Assembly: GCF_001995255.1 (NCBI RefSeq)
Contig: NZ_MUZR01000013.1
Span: forward strand, 49,573 to 95,960
Length of the DNA stretch: 46,388 nt
Source: Thioalkalivibrio halophilus
Lineage (GTDB): Bacteria > Pseudomonadota > Gammaproteobacteria > Ectothiorhodospirales > Ectothiorhodospiraceae
Direction: 5' to 3'
Part shown: piece by piece, positions 32,628 through 40,667 of the stretch
Layout: each line of letters begins with the position of its first letter
Numbering within the stretch: position 1 is the first letter of the stretch
Notes under the pieces: generated by a model
Told to the model about the DNA's origin: nothing
Seen by the model: the letters and a program-made list of their open reading frames with translations, nothing else
Database searches by the model: none
Translations under genes and position numbers: made by a program

Positions 32628-33385
32628 ATCCGCTGAACAACGTCGTGATCTTCGGCGCGACCTCCGCCATCGCCAGTGCCGTCGCCCGCCGTCTGGCCAG
32701 CTCCGGCGCCCGCCTGTTCTGCGTCGCCCGCAATCCGGAGCGTCTGGAAAGCCTGCTGGCGGATCTGCGCGTGCGCGGCGACGACGCCGCCGGCGAGCGC
32801 ATCCGCGGGCTGGCCGCCGATCCCGCCGACCCGGCCACCCACGCCGACGCCTGGGCCGCCGCCCGCGAACACCTGGGCGAGGTGGATGCCGCGCTGCTGG
32901 CCTGGGGCAGCCTGCCCGATCCCGCCGCCTGCCACGACTCGGTGGAGGCCACCGAAGAGGCGCTGCGCATCAACGGCACCAGCGCCGTCGCCCTGCTCAC
33001 CCGCATCGCCCCCGACTTCGAGGCGCAGGGCCATGGCGTGATCGGCGCCATCGGCTCGGTCGCCGGGGACCGCGGCCGCCAGAGCAACTACGTCTACGGC
33101 ACCGCCAAGGGCATGCTCGCGACCTTCCTGCAGGGCCTGCGGCATCGCCTCGCGCCGGCGGGCGTGGATGTGGTGACCATCAAGCCGGGCTTTGTCCGCA
33201 CCCCAATGACCGAGGGCTTCAATCGCGCCGGGGCCCTGTGGGCGGAACCCGACCGTGTCGCCGGTGGCATCCTTCGCGCACTGCGCCGAGGCCATGCGGT
33301 GGCCTATGTGCCGTGGTTCTGGCGGATCATCATGCTGATCATCCGCAACTTCCCCGACTGGCTGTTCCGCCACCTGCGGCTGTGA
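32624..33385 (+). CDS. dprE2: DprE2-type 2'-keto reductase (SDR)
   Basis: DprE2 reduces the keto intermediate from DprE1 with NADH to give polyprenyl-phosphoryl-arabinose. The 253-residue short-chain dehydrogenase has the nucleotide-binding VVIFGATSAIASAVARRLA (near 7-25), the catalytic Ser in IGSVAGDRGRQSN and the Y-x-x-x-K motif YGTAKG (Tyr158, Lys162). The IKPGFVRTPMT segment and the basic, hydrophobic C-terminus VPWFWRIIMLIIRNFPDWLF then RHL closely follow mycobacterial DprE2. It overlaps dprE1 by four bases and the next gene by four bases. Confidence 0.93.
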   Translation: MNPLNNVVIFGATSAIASAVARRLASSGARLFCVARNPERLESLLADLRVRGDDAAGERIRGLAADPADPATHADAWAAAREHLGEVDAALLAWGSLPDPAACHDSVEATEEALRINGTSAVALLTRIAPDFEAQGHGVIGAIGSVAGDRGRQSNYVYGTAKGMLATFLQGLRHRLAPAGVDVVTIKPGFVRTPMTEGFNRAGALWAEPDRVAGGILRALRRGHAVAYVPWFWRIIMLIIRNFPDWLFRHLRL

Positions 33386-34926
33386 GCCTGCCCGCTGACG
33401 CCCCCTGGCCCGCCCGCCACTACCCGGCGGTACTGCTCGCGGTGATCGCGCTGAAGGCGCTGATCGCCGCGCTGCTGCCGATCACCGGCGACGAGGCCTA
33501 TTTCCTGATCTGGGCCGCCCATCCGGATCTCGGCTACTACGACCATCCGCCGATGATCGGCTGGTGGCTGAGCGCGGTCACCGCAGTGTCCGAACACCCG
33601 CTGGTGATCCGCATCCCGGGCATCCTGGTCTCCGTGGCCCCGGCGCTGCTGATCCTCGCCCTGTGGCACCGGCACGACCCGGTGCGCGCCCGCCTGGTCT
33701 CGCTGCTGGCGCTGTTCATGCCGCTGCTGTTCATCGCCGTGCTGGTGGCCACCGACACCCCGCTGATCCTGTTCGGCCTGCTGGCCACCGGGCTGGTGTG
33801 GTACGCGCTGCGGGAACCGCGCCCGGGGGTGGCGGCGCTGGCCTTTTTCCTCGGCGGGGTCGCGCTGGGGCTGGCGTTCCTGTCGAAATACTTCGCCGTG
33901 CTGCTGGGCGTGGCCATCGGCCTGCACATCATGCTGTTCGCCCGCGAGCACTGGCGCGGCCTGCTGCTGATCATCCTCGGCGTGCTGCCGGCGGTGGCCC
34001 TCAACCTGTACTGGAACTGGGACAACTGCTGGTACAACGTGATGTTCAACGTGGTGAACCGCCACGGCGGCGACGGCTTCGACCCCGGCGGCACCCTGAC
34101 CTATGCCGCCCTGCTGGTGTACCTGTTCACGCCCTGGCTGCTGTGGTTCCTCGCGCGCCAGCGCCGGGCCGTGGTGCAGGGCGTGCGCGAACACCGCCTC
34201 GGGGTGTTCGTCTCCGCCGGGCTGATCCCGCTGGGCCTGTTCGCCCTGCTGTCGCCGTTCACCGGGATCGGGCTGCACTGGCTGGCGGTGTTCGCCCCGC
34301 TGCTGCTGGTGCCCGCGCTGTTCCTCACCACCCGCGCCCTGCGGATCTCGGTCTGGCTCTCCGGCCTGCTGGCCCTGCTGCACGCCCTGTTGCTGCTGGC
34401 CATCGCCACTCTGCCGGTGGACTGGCTGCGCGGCCACGGCGACCACGCCAGCGCCGTGTTCTACCTCGCCCCCGAGGAAGTCGCCGCGCTGACCGAGCCC
34501 TACTCCGACGCGGATCGGGCCGACGAGGACTGGCATTTCTTCACCCGAAGTTACTCGCGTTCGGCCATGCTGAGCCATTACTCCGAACACTACTTCGGGG
34601 TCTTCGGCGAAGGCTCGCACTACGGCCGCCAGGACGACCTGATCACCGATTTCCGCGCCCTCGACGGCGAGGACTTCGTGTTCATCCCGCGCCGTGGCGA
34701 GGTCGACCGCGAAGACCTGGAACCGTTCTTCGACCGCGTCGAGATCCGCACCGGCGAGGCCGGCGGCATCCCCTGGCAGGTCGCCGAAGGCCACGGCTTC
34801 GACTACGCCGCCTACCACGAGGACGTCCTGCGCCCGACCCTCGAACGCTACTACGACATCCCCGCCTGGCTCCCCGACGGCCGCTGCGCCTTCCGCGAGC
34901 GTTACGCCGAGACCGCGGATTACTGA
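33382..34926 (+). CDS. ArnT/PMT-like GT-C membrane glycosyltransferase
   Basis: A 514-residue protein with about twelve TM segments and a soluble C-terminal part (from about 370). The first periplasmic loop carries the catalytic acidic pair in LPITGDEAYFLIWA (Asp37-Glu38), followed by GYYDHPPMIGWWLS, typical of GT39/GT83 enzymes such as ArnT, which use polyprenyl-phosphate-linked sugars outside the inner membrane. GTG 33382 overlaps the dprE2 stop (GTGA). As the last gene of the cluster it is the best candidate to use the polyprenyl-phosphoryl-arabinose made by the upstream enzymes. The acceptor (pilin, lipid or polysaccharide) is not evident. Confidence 0.88.
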   Translation: MSLPADAPWPARHYPAVLLAVIALKALIAALLPITGDEAYFLIWAAHPDLGYYDHPPMIGWWLSAVTAVSEHPLVIRIPGILVSVAPALLILALWHRHDPVRARLVSLLALFMPLLFIAVLVATDTPLILFGLLATGLVWYALREPRPGVAALAFFLGGVALGLAFLSKYFAVLLGVAIGLHIMLFAREHWRGLLLIILGVLPAVALNLYWNWDNCWYNVMFNVVNRHGGDGFDPGGTLTYAALLVYLFTPWLLWFLARQRRAVVQGVREHRLGVFVSAGLIPLGLFALLSPFTGIGLHWLAVFAPLLLVPALFLTTRALRISVWLSGLLALLHALLLLAIATLPVDWLRGHGDHASAVFYLAPEEVAALTEPYSDADRADEDWHFFTRSYSRSAMLSHYSEHYFGVFGEGSHYGRQDDLITDFRALDGEDFVFIPRRGEVDREDLEPFFDRVEIRTGEAGGIPWQVAEGHGFDYAAYHEDVLRPTLERYYDIPAWLPDGRCAFRERYAETADY

Positions 34927-34950
34927 CGTTGGGCCGTCCGATGCAGGCCC

Positions 34951-34981
34951 GGACACCCCCCTCCATCCGGAGGGGGTGTCC
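34951..34981. terminator. Strong GC hairpin after the arabinose-donor operon
   Basis: GGACACCCCCCTCC and GGAGGGGGTGTCC form a 13-base-pair stem with one bulged C and a four-base loop (ATCC), beginning 25 bases after the GT-C stop. There is no T-tract. It likely marks the operon end or stabilises the mRNA. The rest of this 171-base gap (34927-35097) holds an imperfect inverted repeat around CGCGCGA (35009-35053) and the ribosome binding site of the next gene. Confidence 0.6.
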
Positions 34982-35097
34982 CGAATCACGTTCCGGCACA
35001 CTGTTTTCAGCGCGCGATTTCCCCCTTCTTCCATAGGGCAGGATTTCGCGCGACACTGCCTTCGAACTGGTGGTTGCCATCCGTCCGGAGGTTTGTC

Positions 35098-35667
35098 ATG
35101 TCCGTCGTCCGAATTCATCCGCCCGGCGCGCATGCGCCCGGCCTTCTTGCAGCCCTGGTGGCCATGCTTCTGTTCCTGCCCTTCAGTGCGACTGCTGCGG
35201 ATCCCGGGGACTCCGCTCCGGGGTTCGATCCGGGAGCCGAACCCGAGGGCGAGGTGATTCTGCGGGTCGAGGGGGCCATCGAACATGCGAACGACGGAGA
35301 CCGGGCCCTGCTGGACCGGGCGATGCTGGACCGCCTCCCGGAGCGTGAACTGGAGACCTCCACGGTGGTCACCGACGGGGTCAACCACTTCGAGGGCTTT
35401 TTGATGCGCGACCTGCTGGAGGCTCTCGGTGCGGAAGGTGACGAGGTGGTGGCCACGGCCCTGAACGACTACATCGTCGACATCCCGATGGAGGACTTCC
35501 ACGACTATGACGTGGTCGTCGCGCATACCCGGGATGGCGAGGCCCTGACCCCGCGCGACAAGGGTCCGCTGTGGATCGTCTACCCGCGCGACGATCACGC
35601 CGAGCTGGACGACATCCGTTACGACTACCGCTGGGTCTGGCAGCTGGAGCACCTGGAGGTGCGATGA
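35098..35667 (+). CDS. Exported oxidoreductase molybdopterin-binding-domain-like protein (sensor partner)
   Basis: A 189-residue protein with a signal peptide (LLAALVAMLLFLPFSATAAD). The mature domain resembles the molybdopterin-binding fold of sulfite-oxidase/YedY relatives: the FEGFLMRDLLEALGAEGDEV segment (near 98-117), VATALNDYIVDIPMEDF, and the terminal KGPLWIVYPRDD and RWVWQLEHLEV. It lacks the cofactor-ligating cysteine and the dimerisation domain, so it is more likely a ligand sensor than an enzyme. ATG 35098 is chosen for GGAGG six bases upstream. Its stop overlaps the kinase start (ATGA), suggesting it works with that kinase. Confidence 0.75.
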   Translation: MSVVRIHPPGAHAPGLLAALVAMLLFLPFSATAADPGDSAPGFDPGAEPEGEVILRVEGAIEHANDGDRALLDRAMLDRLPERELETSTVVTDGVNHFEGFLMRDLLEALGAEGDEVVATALNDYIVDIPMEDFHDYDVVVAHTRDGEALTPRDKGPLWIVYPRDDHAELDDIRYDYRWVWQLEHLEVR

Positions 35668-37505
35668 TCGCGCGCCCGGCCCGCGAGCCCGCACCCGATC
35701 GGGGCCATGCCCCGGATCCCTCGGCCGTCCCCAGCCTGCGCCGTGTCTCGACGTATGTGCTGCCGGTGCTCGCGGTCCTTACCTTCGCGATCTTCCTGAC
35801 GGTGTCGCTGATGCGCCTGCACGACGTGGAGCAGGACATGCGCAGCAATGTGGACGAGAACATGCTGTGGGTCACCGCCCAGGCGCAGGTCGCCAGTCAC
35901 CGTCTGGACGAGGAAGTCCACCGACGGACCCTGGGGGACGCGGATGCCCGACCCGGCCTGCGTTACGACGTGCTCACCAGCCGCCTGGTCCTGCTGGATG
36001 CCGGGCCACAGCGGCGCTACGTCAAGGACATCGGGCTGGAAGAAACACTGGACGGCACCTTCGAGCATCTGGAGCGCATCGAGCCGATGATCGACGACGT
36101 CGCCCCCGACAACGTCGAGGCGGCCCACGCGATCCATGCCGAACTCAAGCCCCTGATGTCGGCACTCAACCGCATCGCCAACGCGGTGATGATCGAGGAA
36201 TGGGAGAGCACGGGGGAACGCCTGGATCAACACCGCGCCAGCCTGATCCAGGCCATCGTGATGATGATCGGCATCCTGGTCACCGGGATCCTGCTGACCG
36301 CCCTCCTGATGAACGCCCTGCGGCAGCGGCGCCATGCACAGGAGGCGCTGGCCGCACACCGCGACCGGCTGGAGATCGAGGTGCGCAACCGCACCCGCGA
36401 CCTGGAGGCCGAACGCCGCCGGGTGGTGGACGCCATCGACACCGCGCCGGACGGCTTTGCCGCGTTCGACCCCGATGACCGCCTGATCCTGGTCAACCCG
36501 CAGTTCGCCAGCCTGCTGCCGCTGCCGGACGGGGCCCTGGACGAGGGGCAGACACTGGACACCCTGCTCGAGAGCATCCGCGCCGTCACCCGGCCGGACA
36601 CCGAACACGGCGACCCGGCCGACATCACCGCGGACGACGGTGCGCAGTACGACCTGGAAGTCCCCGGTCGCGGCTGGGTCCAGATGACCCTGCGCCGCAC
36701 CGATGACGGTGGCCAGGTGCTGCGTCTGGCCGACATCACCAGCTACAAGGACGCCGCGCGCAGCCTCGAGCATTCGCTGGAGCGCGAACGCGGCGTCAGC
36801 GAGTTCTACCGCAGCTTTGCGGCGATGGCCTCGCACCAGTTCCGCACCCCGCTGGCGATCATCGATTCGGGCCTGCAGCGCCTGCTGAGGCGCGGGGAGT
36901 CCATGGACCGCGAAACCCGCGAGGCGCGCTACCGTCAGCTGCGCGACACTGTCGCCCACATGACCCGGCTGATCGAGAACGCCCTCACCTCCGCGCGTCT
37001 GGAGGGCGGTCATGTCGCCGCCACAACCACGCCCTGCGACCTGCGCCCGCTGGCGGAGCAGGCGATCGAAACCCAGCGGCAGATCACCCCGGACAATCCG
37101 GTACATCTGAACGTCACCCCGGATGGACCGGTGATGGCGCGCTGTGATCGCGCGCTGGTCGAGCAGATCCTCGCCAACCTGCTGTCGAATGCGGGAAAAT
37201 ACTCGCCCGAGACCGCGTCCATCGAGGTTGAGCTGCGCGCCGAACCGGAGAAGATCACCTGCCACGTCACGGACCACGGGATCGGCATCCCCGAGGAAGA
37301 CCAGGCGCGGCTGTTCGACCGCTTCTTCCGTGCCCGCAATGCCGCCCGCCATACCGGCATCGGTCTGGGCCTGGGCATCGCCCGCCAGCTCGCGCGCACC
37401 CAGGGCGGCGACCTGACCGTCCGTTCCCGCGAAGGGGAAGGGTCTACATTCACGCTGGAACTCCCGCGAGGACAGGATCCGGATGAACCACAGCACACCG
37501 AATGA
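35664..37505 (+). CDS. Membrane sensor histidine kinase (PAS, HisKA, HATPase)
   Basis: A 613-residue kinase with TM1 at about 30-50 and TM2 at about 193-217, enclosing a periplasmic domain of about 140 residues. A coiled-coil linker follows, then a PAS domain (about 255-360; DTAPDGFAAFDPDDRLILVN). The HisKA box is AAMASHQFRTPLAII with phospho-acceptor His391, the N box is LANLLSNAGKYSP (near 503-515), G1 is DHGIGIP and G2 is GIGLGLGIA. All catalytic motifs are intact. It overlaps the upstream exported gene by four bases and the response-regulator gene by 23, so the three form a coupled unit. Signal unknown. Confidence 0.93.
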   Translation: MIARPAREPAPDRGHAPDPSAVPSLRRVSTYVLPVLAVLTFAIFLTVSLMRLHDVEQDMRSNVDENMLWVTAQAQVASHRLDEEVHRRTLGDADARPGLRYDVLTSRLVLLDAGPQRRYVKDIGLEETLDGTFEHLERIEPMIDDVAPDNVEAAHAIHAELKPLMSALNRIANAVMIEEWESTGERLDQHRASLIQAIVMMIGILVTGILLTALLMNALRQRRHAQEALAAHRDRLEIEVRNRTRDLEAERRRVVDAIDTAPDGFAAFDPDDRLILVNPQFASLLPLPDGALDEGQTLDTLLESIRAVTRPDTEHGDPADITADDGAQYDLEVPGRGWVQMTLRRTDDGGQVLRLADITSYKDAARSLEHSLERERGVSEFYRSFAAMASHQFRTPLAIIDSGLQRLLRRGESMDRETREARYRQLRDTVAHMTRLIENALTSARLEGGHVAATTTPCDLRPLAEQAIETQRQITPDNPVHLNVTPDGPVMARCDRALVEQILANLLSNAGKYSPETASIEVELRAEPEKITCHVTDHGIGIPEEDQARLFDRFFRARNAARHTGIGLGLGIARQLARTQGGDLTVRSREGEGSTFTLELPRGQDPDEPQHTE

Positions 37506-38592
37506 TGCCGCCGTCCCGGGCGCACGCATCCTCTGCGCCGAGGATGAAGCCCTGCTGCGCCGGGACATCTGCGAAGAACTGAGCGAGGCGGGTCATGTCG
37601 CCATCGAGGCGGCGCACGGCGACGAGGCCCTGGAGCAGATCGACGCCGTACACCCCGATCTGATCCTGTGCGACATCAACATGCCGGGCATGAACGGCTA
37701 CGAACTGCTGGCCGCGGTGCGCGAACGCGGCCCGGAACTGGCGGACACCCCGTTCGTGTTCCTCACCGCGCTGTCCGACCCGCGCGAGGTGGTCGATGGC
37801 AAGCGCGCGGGCGCCGACGACTATCTGGTCAAGCCGGTGGATTTCGACCTCCTGCTGGCGACCGTGGAGGCCCGCCTGCGCCAGGTGCGGCGCATGCGCC
37901 AGAAGAAAGAGGACGAGTTCGCCGAACTGCGCCGTACCCTCGGTGGACTCGGCCAGAGCCGGGATCAGGGACGCCGCAGCCTGGAGTTCGCGGCGCGCGC
38001 CCTGGATCCGGTCGCTCCCGGGGTCGTCCTGCTCGACCGCGGCAACCGTGTGCTGCTGGCCAATCGCGCGGCGCGGCGCATGGCCGGCGACGCGCTGACT
38101 TTGCAGGAAGGACGCCCGCCGGAGCCGGTACACTCCGAGGACGACCGGCGCCTGCGCGAGGCCCTGCGCCGGGTCCTCGCCGAAGAACCGGCCGCCGATG
38201 ACGCCATTGAGTGCATGCGCCTGCCGCGCGACGGCCACCGGCGCGAGCTCCTGGCCATGATCTATCCCCTGCCCGGGAGCGGCGATCAGGCCGGGTGGGA
38301 GGCCGGGGAGGAGGAACCCGCGGCCGTGATCCTCCTGTCCGACCCCGAACGGCGCGCCCGCCTGCCGGAAGACGTCCTGGCCCGCCTGTTCGACCTGACC
38401 CCCACCGAGGCCCGCATCGCCCTGGCCCTGGCCGACGGCTGGCGCACCGCCGACATCGCCCGGCGCATGGACGTGTCGAATACCACCGTCACCTTCCACC
38501 TGCGCAACCTGTTCCAGAAGACCGACACCCATCGCCAGGCCGAGCTCGTCGCCCTGGTGCTGGCCGGCTCCATGACCCTCGCCGTGGAATGA
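37483..38592 (+). CDS. Response regulator: REC, PAS-like, LuxR-type HTH
   Basis: A 369-residue transcriptional regulator. The receiver domain (about 14-130) has the acidic pair Glu20-Asp21, the phospho-acceptor Asp64 (LILCDINMPGMNGYE), Thr95 and Lys117 (YLVKPVD). A middle section (about 165-290; GVVLLDRGNRVLLANRAARR) looks PAS-like, which is unusual between REC and HTH. The C-terminal LuxR-type HTH (about 305-365) has LTPTEARIALALADGWRTAD and then VSNTTVTFHLRNLFQKT. It is read from inside the kinase gene (23-base overlap), the likely cognate kinase. Targets unknown; nearby transcription units are candidates. Confidence 0.92.
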   Translation: MNHSTPNDAAVPGARILCAEDEALLRRDICEELSEAGHVAIEAAHGDEALEQIDAVHPDLILCDINMPGMNGYELLAAVRERGPELADTPFVFLTALSDPREVVDGKRAGADDYLVKPVDFDLLLATVEARLRQVRRMRQKKEDEFAELRRTLGGLGQSRDQGRRSLEFAARALDPVAPGVVLLDRGNRVLLANRAARRMAGDALTLQEGRPPEPVHSEDDRRLREALRRVLAEEPAADDAIECMRLPRDGHRRELLAMIYPLPGSGDQAGWEAGEEEPAAVILLSDPERRARLPEDVLARLFDLTPTEARIALALADGWRTADIARRMDVSNTTVTFHLRNLFQKTDTHRQAELVALVLAGSMTLAVE

Positions 38593-39401
38593 GCCCGGAG
38601 CGCCCCCGAGAGCCGCACGATCCGGCCCCCGCCAGCCAGCGCTGGTCCGGTCGGCTCACCGGCGTCATCGAGGCGCTGCGATGGGCCGCCATGCTCGTCG
38701 GCCTCGCGGTCGCCGCGCTGTTTTTGTCCTGGCACGCGCTCGCGTCCGTCGATTTTGGCTACGGCGTCTGGTACGACGTACTCGAGATCGACGAGACCAT
38801 CGCCACTTACGGACCCGAGAACCACCACAGGCCCGGCTTTCACCACACCGACCGCGCCGAACGGGAGCGCCTGTTCGGCGCCATCGTCGATGCCATCCAT
38901 CGCAATGGCGCGGGACTTGAAGAACTGACCTACCACCTCCCCGACGGCCGCGCCGTTGCCCCTCTTCTGACACCCCCCGAGATCATCCACCTGGAGGACG
39001 TCGCGCGGCTGGTCAACGCCCTGAATATCGCCGGGGTGGCCGGCACCGTCACTTTCCTGCTACTGGCAGCCCATGCGGGGTGGCGACATGCCCGACCGCC
39101 CTCCGGAATCCGCATCGCCGCCGTCACCGGGGGCGTTCTCGTCACCGGCACCGCGGTGATCCTTCTGATCGGCCCGGTGCGGGTGTTCTACGGGCTGCAC
39201 GAGGTGATATTCCCGGCCGACAACCCCTGGTTTTTCTATTACGAAGATTCCCTGATGTCGATGATGATGCAGGCTCCCAACCTGTTCGGACCCATCGCCG
39301 CCGTCTGGGTGCTGCTCGCCCTTCTGCCGGGGGCCATCATCTGGTTCACCCTCGCGCGTTTCCTTTGCCGACGGTCAGGGGCATCCGGGGCCGGCATCTG
39401 A
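38589..39401 (+). CDS. DUF1461-like integral membrane protein
   Basis: A 270-residue membrane protein with one TM near the N-terminus (about 32-52), a periplasmic stretch with EIIHLEDVARLVNAL (near 131-145), and three further TM segments. The characteristic DUF1461 pattern is the loop VFYGLHEVIFPADNPWFFYYEDSL (near 199-222) between the last two TM segments, and the histidine/acid-rich LTPPEIIHLEDV. Function is not established. It overlaps the response-regulator stop (ATGA), so it is the fourth gene of the operon and may be an output or an accessory of the sensor system. Confidence 0.8.
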   Translation: MSPERPREPHDPAPASQRWSGRLTGVIEALRWAAMLVGLAVAALFLSWHALASVDFGYGVWYDVLEIDETIATYGPENHHRPGFHHTDRAERERLFGAIVDAIHRNGAGLEELTYHLPDGRAVAPLLTPPEIIHLEDVARLVNALNIAGVAGTVTFLLLAAHAGWRHARPPSGIRIAAVTGGVLVTGTAVILLIGPVRVFYGLHEVIFPADNPWFFYYEDSLMSMMMQAPNLFGPIAAVWVLLALLPGAIIWFTLARFLCRRSGASGAGI

Positions 39402-39486
39402 CGGTGAACTCACGCAACCACCTGCGATCGGGGCGTCGGGGCGCTATGCTATGGGGTTGCCGACCGACACGGACCAGGAGCACTGC

Positions 39487-40074
39487 ATGAACCATCCATC
39501 GCTTCCTTCGTTCTTCGCCGTTCTTCGCCCTGCGGTGATGCTCGGCGCGCTGGTAGCACTGGCGCCGACCATCGCCTCGGGGCAGCAGGCCCAGCAGCCG
39601 GCCCCGGCGCCGGGCCAGGCACCGGCCCAGGCGCCGCAGCCGGTACAGCAGGAACCGGAGGTGACGACCCACCAGGACTGGGAAAGCCTTTGCTGGGAGC
39701 TGGATGACGGCAGCGAGTTCTGCCAGATGCAGCAGACCCTCCAGGTGGAAAACCAGGGCCAGCAGGGGCCCTATCTGCAGACCACGGTACGGAGCGAAGG
39801 TGACCGACACGTGATGGAACTGCTGCTGCCGCTGGGCGTGGATCTGCGTCCGGGCATCGTCATGCAGGTCGACGAGGGCGAAGAACGCAATGCCGGCTTC
39901 GTCACCTGCATCCAGCAGGGCTGCGTGGCGGCCACCGAGCTGACCGACGAGATGCTGGGTGAACTGCGCGGGGGCCGCGAACTCAACGTGGGCTTCCGCC
40001 CGCTGCAGTCGGAACAGGTGCTGGTCTTTGACGTCTCCCTGATGGGCTTCACTGCGGCCAGTAATCGGCTCTGA
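39487..40074 (+). CDS. Exported IalB (invasion-associated locus B)-like protein
   Basis: A 195-residue protein with a signal peptide (VMLGALVALAPTIASGQQ), then a Pro/Gln/Ala-rich low-complexity linker (about 33-58) and an IalB-like domain of about 130 residues. The domain opening DWESLCWELDDGSEFCQMQQ has two cysteines, and a second pair occurs in FVTCIQQGC, suggesting two disulfides. The closing LVFDVSLMGFTAA (SLxGFT) is a strong family signature. IalB proteins are periplasmic or envelope proteins of mostly unknown role. AGGAG lies seven bases before the ATG, and TATGCT at 39443-39448 may be a -10 box. Confidence 0.87.
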   Translation: MNHPSLPSFFAVLRPAVMLGALVALAPTIASGQQAQQPAPAPGQAPAQAPQPVQQEPEVTTHQDWESLCWELDDGSEFCQMQQTLQVENQGQQGPYLQTTVRSEGDRHVMELLLPLGVDLRPGIVMQVDEGEERNAGFVTCIQQGCVAATELTDEMLGELRGGRELNVGFRPLQSEQVLVFDVSLMGFTAASNRL

Positions 40075-40100
40075 GACGACCTTCTGGCGGTGCCGCCCTG

Positions 40101-40121
40101 CGCCGTTACAATGACGGCGTG
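40101..40121 (+). promoter_or_regulatory. Palindrome containing the putative -10 box, abutting the mrpE start
   Basis: CGCCGT (40101-40106) and ACGGCG (40114-40119) are inverted repeats flanking TACAATG. TACAAT is a good -10 hexamer, and its expected transcription start falls at or one base before the GTG start codon (40119). This suggests a leaderless mRNA, and the surrounding palindrome could be an operator. No strong -35 box is visible. Confidence 0.5.
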
Positions 40122-40667
40122 AACGACACGCGCCAGTCCAGTTCGAACCCGCCCGTACGGCGCGCCCGCCGGCCCGGGTGGCTGCGTGCGCTGCTGGCGA
40201 TGCTTGCCGCGGCCGCGCTGTGGGCGGTGCTGGCCGGGGGCGCAGCGCTGGCGCACCCGTTCGCCTGGCTCGCCATCGCGCTGACCGGGGGGGCCGTGCT
40301 CGCGCTGCCCGCGGGGCGCGCCCTGCGCCTGAACCCGACCGCCCTGCCCGGCCTGCTCGGGTTCTTCCTGCGCACTTCCGTGCTCGGCGGGATCGATGTG
40401 GCCTGGCGGGCCGTGCATCCGCGCCTGCCGCTGGCCCCCGCGTTCGAGCCATATTATGTGCGCCTGCCGCACGGACCGCCGCTGACCCTGTTCATGTCCA
40501 TGCTCAGCCTGCTGCCGGGCACCCTGGCGGTCCGCCTGGAGGGCCGCCGCATGACCCTGCACGTGCTGGACGGCCGCAGCGACAATGCAGCCACGCTGAT
40601 GGAACTCGAGCGGCGCATCGCACGGCTCTACGGGCTCGACTCTGACCCTCCGGGGAGCGCCCGATGA
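40119..40667 (+). CDS. mrpE: Mrp-type cation/proton antiporter subunit E
   Basis: The first gene of an Mrp/Mnh-like operon. The 182-residue product has an N-terminal basic tail, two TM segments (about 23-60), and the characteristic conserved region LGFFLRTSVLGGIDVAWRAV (near 86-105) and PPLTLFMSMLSLLPGTLAVR (near 124-143), followed by a soluble HVLD segment. MrpE is an accessory subunit required for antiporter assembly or activity in known systems. The GTG start is chosen because it is the only early start in frame; no Shine-Dalgarno sequence is seen, in keeping with the leaderless proposal. It overlaps mrpF by four bases. Confidence 0.92.
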   Translation: MNDTRQSSSNPPVRRARRPGWLRALLAMLAAAALWAVLAGGAALAHPFAWLAIALTGGAVLALPAGRALRLNPTALPGLLGFFLRTSVLGGIDVAWRAVHPRLPLAPAFEPYYVRLPHGPPLTLFMSMLSLLPGTLAVRLEGRRMTLHVLDGRSDNAATLMELERRIARLYGLDSDPPGSAR

